A stretch of DNA of 15,199 nt, taken from contig JAGKVC010000065.1 in assembly GCA_021152595.1 (NCBI GenBank), forward strand, positions 1 through 15,199, given 5' to 3'. The notes under the pieces are model-generated. The model saw only the letters and a program-made list of their open reading frames with translations. It had not been told where the DNA came from and did not search any database. The stretch is from Clostridia bacterium. Its GTDB lineage: Bacteria > Bacillota > Clostridia > Oscillospirales > Ruminococcaceae. A program made the translations under genes and the position numbers. Below are positions 7,371-13,509 of the stretch, in pieces (positions within the stretch are counted from its first letter, which is position 1; the number at the start of each line of letters is the position of its first letter).

Positions 7371-8776
7371 AACAGAAGGAAACTGAATTCCTGAAAGCAC
7401 TCGGCGGCATTCCGCAGCCGTATATTGACGAGCTGATACAGTTTCAGGCTGAACATGCACAAGCCCCCGAAAAGGCGCGGAATGCACCGAAGCAGAGGTC
7501 GGATGAGCAGCGAAAGGAGAATCATATTATGATGCATTCTGCACAGCATTCTGATGATAGCAGCAGACAGGCAGACATTTCCGTCCGGAAGCTCAGACCG
7601 TTCACAATCGGCATTCTCGCATCCCTGAGCGCCTGCGCCGTCCTCGCAGTCGGCTTCTGCGTCAGCCATTTCAGAAACAACGACATTGCAATGACACCTG
7701 CAACAGCACCGGAGCAGAGCGAAATGCCCGTCATCGAGGAAACAGAAGCCGCCCCCGAAGAGAGCAGCGCAGCACCGGATCCCGCTGCCTGCATCCTCGG
7801 AGAATACATGACGGTTTTCACAACCCTCGGCGATAACTCGGAGACCGGCGGCATTCCGGAGATCCCCGAAAACGGCGGCATGCTCTTTACTTCTATGGAG
7901 GATCTGCTTCCGCTGCTGGAGCGTGCATCCGCAACCGATCTGCCGGTCAAAGGCGTACAGCATGCAGAATCCTGCTTCCACAACGGGCAGCATATTCTCA
8001 TTCTCAAAGCAAAATGGATCTCCGGCAGCTTTGACAGCACCGTTCGTTCGATCTATCTGACCGCAGACGGTTATCTGCACGCAGATGTTGCATCCTATGT
8101 CAATGACAATGAAAATACCGCACAGGATTATTCAGCAGTCACGCATTGTTATCTGCTGGTTGCTGTTCCGGAGAGCCTGAATGAAATCAGCGGCGCTTCC
8201 GTCCAGCAGACGCTTTATTGCTCTGACTGCGCAGACAGCGAAACGGATGATCCGTTCAAAGCTGAACTGATCGCATATAACAGTGACACCATGTATGTGA
8301 AGCAGCTTGCGCACAATGAAGCGGACTATATCTTCCCGGAATTCACATTTGAAATGTATGCACCGGATGAAGATATGGACGATGACAGCGCGTGGATGCT
8401 CGGCGATATGCTGGTGAACATGCAGGGTGCCGGACTGCCGGAGCCGATTGCTGCCGATGCGCTGGAAATCATCGAGCCGAATCTGACACAGCTTCATGAG
8501 AATGCCCTCGTCGGCATGAACAATGTGCAGAGCGGCGCTGCACCGTATATCTCGGTCTATGATACCGCGGACGGAACCGCGCGCAGACTGGTCTATCCGG
8601 AGCAGAAATATCACGGCTGCCTGAACGGCGGCATGCGCGTGACGATCCTGAGTTCGTCTGCACTTTCGGATACCGCCCAGATGCAGGCACCGTTTGAGGA
8701 GCCTTCCGAAATTGAGAGCGCACTGCCGCATACGGACGGTCACGCATCGTTCCTCACAATCGTCAATAACCCGTAA
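7367..8776 (+). CDS. Membrane-anchored sigma-factor partner (copy 2, unknown outer domain)
   Basis: A 469-aa single-pass membrane protein coupled to the second sigma gene. It begins with TTG (7367) 7 nt behind AGGAGG, overlapping the sigma stop. Layout: cytosolic N-terminus of about 78 residues starting with FLKALGGIPQPYIDELIQF, a segment of the kind seen at the start of many Firmicute proteins encoded after ECF sigma genes; basic RKLR before the membrane helix (79-101); a Glu/Pro/Ala-rich spacer (111-140); then an outer domain of about 330 residues with several cysteines (YCSDCAD among them) and no family I recognise. No zinc anti-sigma motif is present. An internal in-frame ATG pair at 7529 has its own good AAAGGAG, which could make a form lacking the first 54 residues. 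Its outer part does not resemble the propeller-like domain of copy 1, so the two modules probably sense different things. Confidence 0.7.
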   Translation: MKQKETEFLKALGGIPQPYIDELIQFQAEHAQAPEKARNAPKQRSDEQRKENHIMMHSAQHSDDSSRQADISVRKLRPFTIGILASLSACAVLAVGFCVSHFRNNDIAMTPATAPEQSEMPVIEETEAAPEESSAAPDPAACILGEYMTVFTTLGDNSETGGIPEIPENGGMLFTSMEDLLPLLERASATDLPVKGVQHAESCFHNGQHILILKAKWISGSFDSTVRSIYLTADGYLHADVASYVNDNENTAQDYSAVTHCYLLVAVPESLNEISGASVQQTLYCSDCADSETDDPFKAELIAYNSDTMYVKQLAHNEADYIFPEFTFEMYAPDEDMDDDSAWMLGDMLVNMQGAGLPEPIAADALEIIEPNLTQLHENALVGMNNVQSGAAPYISVYDTADGTARRLVYPEQKYHGCLNGGMRVTILSSSALSDTAQMQAPFEEPSEIESALPHTDGHASFLTIVNNP

Positions 8777-8804
8777 ACTGCACATCCGTTATTCAAAACG
8801 AAAG

Positions 8805-8835
8805 GGACGCTGATCTGACAGTCAGCGTCCTTTTT
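8805..8835 (+). terminator. Rho-independent terminator after the second sigma module
   Basis: GGACGCTGA (8805-8813) pairs perfectly with TCAGCGTCC (8822-8830) over an 8-nt loop, followed by TTTTT (8831-8835). Confidence 0.9.
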
Positions 8836-8866
8836 CTGTGTATAGAAAAAAACGCGCTATGACATG

Positions 8867-8895
8867 TTGACATTTTGCTGCCGGCATGCTATAAT
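8867..8895 (+). promoter_or_regulatory. Full-consensus SigA promoter
   Basis: TTGACA (8867-8872), 17 nt, TATAAT (8890-8895), with TGC as extended -10. Every consensus position is met. It drives the membrane protein gene starting at 8945. Confidence 0.9.
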
Positions 8896-8944
8896 ACAAT
8901 CAAATGACAACCGGAAACACATGACAGCCTGAAAGGAGCAGACT

Positions 8945-10165
8945 ATGCTTTACGATCCCGACAATACAAACTATATTTATGATTCCCGTCAGTTTCTCAC
9001 AGACGACGAAGCGCACATTTTAATGTCAGATTATCGGCGGAGATCTGTTGCACACGGTTTCAAACAGTTGTCTTTGAAAGATATGTCGCTGATGCAGGCG
9101 GCATCCTCTATCCTTGCACTGGTTCTGTTCATCGGGCTGATTATCGGCTTTATCGTCGCGCTGAAAATGGGGCATCCGGCAATCGGCACGATCCTGTTCG
9201 CGTCGGTCTTTCTGATTGCCGGACTGATGATGGCAATCAGCGGAAAGGAATCACAGAATTCTTCGGGCAACTCGGCACTCAGCACACGCACAGCCGGTTT
9301 GATGTTCGTAATGATGGGACTGTCCGCGATCATCCCGATGGCACTGATGAACCGGATCGGTTCAGCGCACGCATTTATTTTCCTTGCCGCCGGTCTCTTT
9401 ACATGGGCAGGTCTGTTTTTCTCCGCAGATATGGTCAGGCGTGCATTCCGCGCTCGCAAAACCTACGGTGAACCGGTCACGGCGCAATGTACCGGCTATG
9501 TGAGAACCGTCCAGAGCAATTCGGAGAGCGGTCCGTGGCTGTGTACGCATGAGATTTTTGAATACGAATACAACGGCATGCGCTATCAGGCGATCAATCC
9601 GGTATGCACCGGCCGCGATGCCATGCTGGCGGTCGGAGAGTATGTCGAGGTCCGCATTCATCCGAAAAAGCCGGATGAGCCGGTCTATGCAAGCGACGGA
9701 CGGGTAACTGCCGGCGGTTCGGCGGCCGGAATCCTGTTCGCTTCTGTCTTTGTGATTGCCGGAATCGGACTGCTTCTGTTCGGCATTTTCGGTCATATCA
9801 ACGATGCCGATTTTGAGGTCAAAAACAGGCTTGCCCCGAATTCCTCGCAAAGCTCGCTCGCTGACGGAAAAACCGCGCTGACAGATGATTATATCCAGTC
9901 ACGGATCGACGATCCTGCGGTAAACTGGGAAATATCTCTGTATGAGATCGCAGATAAATACGAGGATGCGGAATACGGCTATCTGATCGAATTAACAGAC
10001 GGCTCGGTCCGCAACGCTTCAAAAGAAGTCTGGGATTCCTTCGAGCCCGGTCAGTCGTTCTATCAGATCATCAACGCCGATACCGGAGAATATCTCAAGG
10101 TCTATCGCTGCGAACAATGGGAATACACCGGCACACGCCCCGTGAAAGCCGGCGATACAACGTAA
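8945..10165 (+). CDS. Five-helix membrane protein with DUF3592-like domain
   Basis: A 406-aa membrane protein of unknown role. Predicted helices by eye: 52-74, 79-98, 117-135, 142-162 and 258-283. Between the fourth and fifth lies a soluble stretch (about 170-250) with VTAQCTGYVRTV, FEYEYNGMRYQAINP, VGEYVEVRIHPKKPDEPVY, the pattern of DUF3592 domains. The C-terminal 120 residues are soluble and acidic. The ATG has AAAGGAG 6 nt before it. It stands alone behind a full-consensus promoter and ahead of its own terminator, so steady strong transcription is likely unless a regulator acts. Helices 2 and 5 share ILFASVF-IAG, and the DNA there is nearly identical, pointing to an internal duplication or conversion. 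No substrate or partner can be named. Confidence 0.78.
   Translation: MLYDPDNTNYIYDSRQFLTDDEAHILMSDYRRRSVAHGFKQLSLKDMSLMQAASSILALVLFIGLIIGFIVALKMGHPAIGTILFASVFLIAGLMMAISGKESQNSSGNSALSTRTAGLMFVMMGLSAIIPMALMNRIGSAHAFIFLAAGLFTWAGLFFSADMVRRAFRARKTYGEPVTAQCTGYVRTVQSNSESGPWLCTHEIFEYEYNGMRYQAINPVCTGRDAMLAVGEYVEVRIHPKKPDEPVYASDGRVTAGGSAAGILFASVFVIAGIGLLLFGIFGHINDADFEVKNRLAPNSSQSSLADGKTALTDDYIQSRIDDPAVNWEISLYEIADKYEDAEYGYLIELTDGSVRNASKEVWDSFEPGQSFYQIINADTGEYLKVYRCEQWEYTGTRPVKAGDTT
9191..9223 (+). repeat. Intragenic repeat copy 1 (helix 2)
   Basis: This 33-nt stretch matches 9731-9763 at 30 of 33 positions in the same orientation and frame, and encodes ILFASVFLIAG. Confidence 0.7.
9731..9763 (+). repeat. 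Intragenic repeat copy 2 (helix 5)
   Basis: Partner of 9191-9223, encoding ILFASVFVIAG; it lies 540 nt downstream, in the same reading frame. Confidence 0.7.
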
Positions 10166-10173
10166 TCATAACG

Positions 10174-10203
10174 ATACCCGAGGAGGCAGCTCTTCGGGTA
10201 TTT
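10174..10203 (+). terminator. Rho-independent terminator after the DUF3592-like gene
   Basis: ATACCCGA (10174-10181) pairs with TCGGGTAT (10194-10201). The T run is short (TTT then C), so it may be leaky. Confidence 0.65.
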
Positions 10204-10242
10204 CTGCGGCAATATTCATGGATATAAATATCATGTTTCCAC

Positions 10243-10271
10243 TTGAAAAATATGGAATAATATGTTATAAT
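10243..10271 (+). promoter_or_regulatory. SigA-type promoter of the ZIP transporter unit
   Basis: TTGAAA (10243-10248), 17 nt, TATAAT (10266-10271), with TGT as extended -10, in an AT-rich stretch. Confidence 0.85.
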
Positions 10272-10280
10272 ATAACCGTG

Positions 10281-10298
10281 AGTTTGCGCATGCTAACT
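10281..10298 (+). promoter_or_regulatory. Inverted repeat at the 5' end of the ZIP unit transcript
   Basis: AGTTTGC (10281-10287) faces GCTAACT (10292-10298) around GCAT, with one T-T mismatch. It begins a few nt after the expected transcript start, so it is either an operator or an early RNA hairpin. Confidence 0.45.
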
Positions 10299-10315
10299 TT
10301 CGGTGAGGAGGAACT

Positions 10316-10810
10316 ATGGATATTGCAAGAATGATTTTAGACGGCATCGTGATGTGCGTGGTGTTCAATGCGGTTGTGGGGATGTTTTTCTTCGTATTTC
10401 CGCAGGCATACAGCACAATGTTTCCGCGCGGCATGAAGGAGGCAGCAAAGCCCTATGTCAGAAAGGATGAGGTCATAAAGATGTATTGTGTCCTGATTCC
10501 GCTGTATCTGCTGATGTTTCTGTATATGGCTGTCAGCGCGCACCTTGCAGGCGTCAGCGGATTCAAAAATCTGTTCTGGACGGGATATATCGAAATGATG
10601 TTTGTCAATGCAGGAGACTTTTTCCTGCTGGATGTGCTGTCCCGGCGCTATGTGAAGGACAAGGGACTGATCAAAGGCGCGGAACATCATCCGGACTGGG
10701 AATGGAAGGGCTGGCGGAAGCTGGCTGTTCCGGAACACGGTCTTATGTGGCCGCTGCTTGTCTGCCCGTTGACGGGACTGATCGTCGCAGGCATCGGCGC
10801 ATTGCTCTGA
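10316..10810 (+). CDS. Four-helix membrane protein of unknown function
   Basis: A 164-aa protein, mostly membrane: helices by eye at 8-30, 57-79, 84-107 and 143-163. I do not recognise the family. Features worth noting are MFVNAGDFFLLDVLSRR inside and after helix 3, with acidic residues in the membrane that could bind a cation, and a short polar segment with HHPDWEWKGW between helices 3 and 4. The ATG follows GAGGAGG (10305-10311) closely. It is the first gene of a unit with the ZIP transporter 41 nt downstream, no terminator or promoter between them; this suggests a link to metal uptake, but only by position. Confidence 0.75.
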   Translation: MDIARMILDGIVMCVVFNAVVGMFFFVFPQAYSTMFPRGMKEAAKPYVRKDEVIKMYCVLIPLYLLMFLYMAVSAHLAGVSGFKNLFWTGYIEMMFVNAGDFFLLDVLSRRYVKDKGLIKGAEHHPDWEWKGWRKLAVPEHGLMWPLLVCPLTGLIVAGIGALL

Positions 10811-10851
10811 TATCCGCAGGCACAACTGCAATCTGAAATGGGTGACTTCAT

Positions 10852-11634
10852 ATGAATATACAGGTAATCTTGGGACTTCTGATTCCGTTTCTCGGGACTT
10901 CGCTCGGCGCGGCATGCGTATTTTTCATGAAGCGCGAACTGCGCAGGAGCATACAGCGCGCGCTGACCGGCTTTGCGGCAGGCGTCATGACAGCCGCATC
11001 CGTCTGGAGCCTGCTTGTTCCGGCAATGGATATGGCTGACGGCATGGGAAAGCTGGCATTCCTGCCTGCTGCAATCGGCTTCTGGTGCGGCATTCTCTTT
11101 CTGCTTCTGCTGGACAGTCTGATCCCGCATCTTCACATGAATGCGGAAAAAGCGGAGGGACTGCCGTCAAAGCTCGCACGCACGACAATGATGGTGCTTG
11201 CCGTCACGCTGCATAATATTCCGGAGGGCATGGCTGTCGGAATCGTCTATGCCGGATTTCTTTCCGGAACAGAGAATATGACCGCAGGCGGTGCGCTGGC
11301 GCTCGCACTGGGCATCGCCATTCAGAATTTTCCGGAGGGCGCGATCATTTCCATGCCGCTGCATGCGGAGGGAAAAAGCAAGGGGCGCGCCTTTGCAGAC
11401 GGTGTACTGTCCGGCGCGGTCGAGCCCGTAGGCGCAGTCCTGACAATTCTGTTTGCAGGGCTCTTTCTGCCGGTCATGCCGTATCTGCTGAGCTTTGCAG
11501 TCGGTGCAATGATCTATGTTGTCGTGGAGGAGCTGATACCCGAAATGTCAGAGGGTGAACATTCCAATATCGGTGTCCTGATGTTTTCCGTCGGGTTTAC
11601 GCTTATGATGATACTGGATGTTGCGCTCGGCTGA
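10852..11634 (+). CDS. ZIP family divalent metal transporter
   Basis: A 260-aa transporter of the ZIP family (ZupT/GufA type), which moves zinc, iron or manganese into the cytoplasm. The family signature in helix 4 is HNIPEG (121-126) with the paired helix-5 motif QNFPEG (158-163); EELIPE (226-231) follows in a later helix. These His, Asn, Asp/Glu residues form the binuclear metal site in characterised ZIPs. About eight helices can be traced, and length is normal for bacterial members. The His-rich cytosolic loop is short (IPHLHMNAEK, 91-100). The start ATG has only a weak ribosome site (GGGTGA), so translation may depend on the upstream gene, whose stop is 41 nt away. No clear terminator follows; read-through into the small gene at 11753 is possible. 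The metal cannot be told from sequence. Confidence 0.92.
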   Translation: MNIQVILGLLIPFLGTSLGAACVFFMKRELRRSIQRALTGFAAGVMTAASVWSLLVPAMDMADGMGKLAFLPAAIGFWCGILFLLLLDSLIPHLHMNAEKAEGLPSKLARTTMMVLAVTLHNIPEGMAVGIVYAGFLSGTENMTAGGALALALGIAIQNFPEGAIISMPLHAEGKSKGRAFADGVLSGAVEPVGAVLTILFAGLFLPVMPYLLSFAVGAMIYVVVEELIPEMSEGEHSNIGVLMFSVGFTLMMILDVALG

Positions 11635-11672
11635 GCTGCGCAAAAGAAAAAGATGAAATTTATATGAATGCA

Positions 11673-11701
11673 TTGCATTTTCCGTAAATATCTGGTATAA
11701 T
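11673..11701 (+). promoter_or_regulatory. SigA-type promoter of the small membrane protein gene
   Basis: TTGCAT (11673-11678), 17 nt, TATAAT (11696-11701), with TGG as extended -10. Confidence 0.8.
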
Positions 11702-11752
11702 AAAAAAATCATCATACGGCTGCAAACGCAATGACTGCAAAAGGAGAATGAC

Positions 11753-12007
11753 ATGGAATTGATATTTGAGATTGTATTTGAGTTTATCGTGCAGGGTTCG
11801 CTGGATGCTGTTCAGGATCGGAAGGTTCCCGTGATCGTGCGGATCTTATCGGCATTGATCCTGCTGATCGTTTACGGCGGTCTCACAGCGCTGCTTCTCA
11901 GTCTGGGGATCCGGAACAAAAGCATCCTGCTGATCATCATTGCAATCGGAATGCTTGCGTTCTTTGCTTTTGGATTCCTGAAAATCTACAAAAAGCACAA
12001 GCGCTGA
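11753..12007 (+). CDS. Small two-helix membrane protein, unknown function
   Basis: An 84-aa protein with two predicted membrane helices (about 29-50 and 56-76), a tight polar turn between them (GIRNKS) and a basic C-terminus (KIYKKHKR), which places both ends probably inside. The first 25 residues (MELIFEIVFEFIVQGSLDAV) are amphipathic and may lie along the membrane. ATG with AAAAGGAG 6 nt upstream, own promoter and own terminator support a real gene despite the small size. No family is recognised. Confidence 0.75.
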   Translation: MELIFEIVFEFIVQGSLDAVQDRKVPVIVRILSALILLIVYGGLTALLLSLGIRNKSILLIIIAIGMLAFFAFGFLKIYKKHKR

Positions 12008-12045
12008 TTGACAGCCTGAACATCTCACAAAAACGTACATTACAG

Positions 12046-12081
12046 AAAAGCTGAACCGGTCATCTTCCGGCTCAGCTTTTT
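12046..12081. terminator. Bidirectional terminator between convergent genes
   Basis: AAAAGCTGA (12046-12054) pairs with TCAGCTTTT (12072-12080); after a single A-C mismatch, CCGG/CCGG closes a 7-nt loop. A run on the left and T run on the right let it act on both strands: for the small gene before it and for the minus operon ending at 12085. Confidence 0.88.
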
Positions 12082-12084
12082 CTC

Positions 12085-12627
12085 TTACATGCAGCAGTGA
12101 TACGGACATCGTGCTCCGATACACTGCGGATTCTTCCCCGAAAACGGGCACATAACTGCCTGCTTTTCAAGCTGAATGTCATACCGTTCCTTGACAAAAG
12201 CGACAGCAGTATCAAGGGCGGCAAAGCCGTTGCGCTTACAGCAGCGCGGTCCGCCGATCTCTGCGATATTTGCCAGAACGCGCGAGGTCAGGCGCAGATT
12301 ATCCCGATAATATTCTGAATCGGAAAGCGGCCCCGTACCGTGCATCACAGCCAGCGCCGCCCCGACAGACGAAGCAGCACCGCAGACGCCCCATTTTCCG
12401 CAGGTTGCACCCGGCATCAGTGCGCCGCGTGCCGAAAGCTCATCAAGTGCCGCATCCAGATCAAACGCCGTGCCTGCATTGTGCATAGCGGTCATGAACG
12501 CCGCACCGTCCAGAATATGATGCACCGGACCGTGCATCGGTATCTCCGGCTGATGCATCAGAACCAGCAGAATCGCATAAGGGTTTGTGCTTTCTGTTCC
12601 GAGACAGATTTCCTTCAAGCCGCTCAT
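12085..12627 (-). CDS. DUF5714 family cysteine-rich protein
   Basis: A 180-aa cytosolic protein matching DUF5714, a family of unknown function in anaerobes. Conserved motifs seen: MHGPVHH (31-37), CGKWGVCGAA (76-85), GGPRCCKR (125-132), and a Cys-rich end with Cys160, 169, 174, 178 and 179. The many cysteines and the His pair suggest metal or iron-sulfur binding or thiol chemistry; this is inference. It is the last gene of a three-gene operon: its ATG overlaps the stop of the C_GCAxxG_C_C gene by 4 nt, with a GAGGCAGGGG ribosome site just before. Regulation by the ArsR-type repressor encoded first in the operon is likely. The helix with CGAASSVGAALAVMHG looks like the CGACSGALMVLGALYG helix of its neighbour. 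Confidence 0.85.
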   Translation of the reverse strand: MSGLKEICLGTESTNPYAILLVLMHQPEIPMHGPVHHILDGAAFMTAMHNAGTAFDLDAALDELSARGALMPGATCGKWGVCGAASSVGAALAVMHGTGPLSDSEYYRDNLRLTSRVLANIAEIGGPRCCKRNGFAALDTAVAFVKERYDIQLEKQAVMCPFSGKNPQCIGARCPYHCCM

Positions 12628-13073
12628 GCCCCTGCCTCACTTTCAAGTATATCTTCAAGCACATCAACCGCCAGTGCAACCATGTCGCGGCAAGTCGTCG
12701 TGAACAGTCCCTGCGACTTTGCATACGCAGCACCCTCCGGCGTCGAGATATCACAGCCGAGGATCTCATTGCAGATATATGTGCCGTTCAGCTCGCGGAA
12801 ACGGCTGAAAAACCGGTCAGTCAGTTCGTTTGCGTGTGCGCGGCTGACTAAATCATGCTGATCCGCCTGCCCGTAGAGCGCACCAAGCACCATAAGCGCG
12901 CCGGAGCAGGCACCGCAGACCGCTCCTCTGCGCATTCCGGCATTGAAGCAGCATGCGATTCTGAGCGCCTGCGCTTCCGTCAGTCCGATTTCATCCGCAT
13001 ACGCCGCCAGAACCGACTGCGAACAGTGGAATTTATCGCTGAAAAATGCAAGTGCCTTTTCCTTGTGTGTCAT
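12624..13073 (-). CDS. C_GCAxxG_C_C family protein
   Basis: A 149-aa protein of the C_GCAxxG_C_C family, small cysteine-rich proteins of anaerobes thought to be redox-active. Visible: FHCSQSVL with Cys17, FNAGMRRGAVCGACSGALM with CGAC at 53-56, Cys101 and Cys107 (YICNEILGCDI) and Cys128 (TTTCRDMV). Length is typical. The ATG is preceded by GAGAGGAGG and overlaps the stop of the repressor gene by ATGA; its own stop overlaps the DUF5714 start the same way. There is no signal peptide, so it acts in the cytoplasm. The role is unknown; placement behind a Cys-bearing ArsR repressor suggests a response to metalloid, metal or thiol stress. The family name describes the motif only. Confidence 0.88.
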   Translation of the reverse strand: MTHKEKALAFFSDKFHCSQSVLAAYADEIGLTEAQALRIACCFNAGMRRGAVCGACSGALMVLGALYGQADQHDLVSRAHANELTDRFFSRFRELNGTYICNEILGCDISTPEGAAYAKSQGLFTTTCRDMVALAVDVLEDILESEAGA

Positions 13074-13354
13074 CTGGATTCCTCCTCTCCGAAATATTCA
13101 GTTGTGACTGCGGACAGTTTCGCATGCGCATCCTTTGCAATCGAATAATGCATCCACTTCCCATCCTTGCGATAATCCACAAGACCGCAGTCGCAGAGCA
13201 GCTTCATATGATGCGAAAGCGTCGGCTGTGTGATATGCAGATCCTCGAGCAGATGGCAGGCACACAGTTCGCCGTTTCTCAGAAGCCGCAGAATGTTCAG
13301 GCGGTTTTCATCCGCCAGTGCTTTACAGATTTTTACAGTTTCGCGGTCATTCAA
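13070..13354 (-). CDS. ArsR family transcriptional repressor
   Basis: A 94-aa winged-helix repressor of the ArsR/SmtB family. ICKALADENRLNILRLL (9-25) opens the fold, GELCACHLLEDL (28-39) carries the Cys31-x-Cys33 pair of the alpha-3 metalloid site, ITQPTLSHHMKLL (41-53) is the recognition helix, and Cys54/Cys56 follow. The wing is DYRKDGKWMHYSI. In relatives, As(III), Sb(III) or other thiol-binding inducers release DNA; four cysteines here fit such sensing. The start is TTG at 13354, 7 nt after GGAGG; no ATG fits the frame. It is first in the operon and probably controls itself through the inverted repeat at 13391-13416. Confidence 0.93.
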   Translation of the reverse strand: MNDRETVKICKALADENRLNILRLLRNGELCACHLLEDLHITQPTLSHHMKLLCDCGLVDYRKDGKWMHYSIAKDAHAKLSAVTTEYFGEEESR

Positions 13355-13383
13355 AGCAATCCCTCCTGTTCAGGAATGCTTCT

Positions 13384-13412
13384 ATTATAACATATAGATA
13401 GACGCTTGTCAA
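13384..13412 (-). promoter_or_regulatory. Full-consensus SigA promoter of the ArsR operon
   Basis: On the minus strand, TTGACA (13412-13407), 17 nt, TATAAT (13389-13384), with TGT as extended -10; about 30 nt from -10 to the TTG start. Confidence 0.9.
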
Positions 13413-13416
13413 TATG
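13391..13416. promoter_or_regulatory. Probable ArsR operator
   Basis: CATATAGATAG (13391-13401) faces TTGTCAATATG (13406-13416) around ACGC; 8 of 11 positions are symmetric. It covers the -35 box and the spacer, the usual place for ArsR family operators. Confidence 0.65.
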
Positions 13417-13458
13417 TAAATGCGTAATTTCATTGATCTGATCACAGTATCCTCCTCC

Positions 13459-13497
13459 AAAAAAATGCAGCGATACACAAAAGCCGTGTACCGCTGC
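13459..13497 (-). terminator. Rho-independent terminator after the GH43 gene
   Basis: GCAGCG-A-TACAC (13467-13478) pairs with GTGTA-C-CGCTGC (13486-13497); the single mismatch is a U-G pair in the minus-strand RNA. Seven U follow on that strand (13465-13459). Confidence 0.9.
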
Positions 13498-13509
13498 CGG
13501 GAAAGGTTG

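Noticed and set aside
7139..8080. Long open frame on the minus strand (313 codons) with many cysteines
   Set aside because: It is antisense to the second sigma/sensor pair and shows no start signals; the Cys richness comes from reading GCA/GCG-rich codons backwards.
11624..11644. GC-rich hairpin after the ZIP gene as terminator
   Set aside because: The stem is only 4-5 bp and an A-rich stretch, not a T run, follows.
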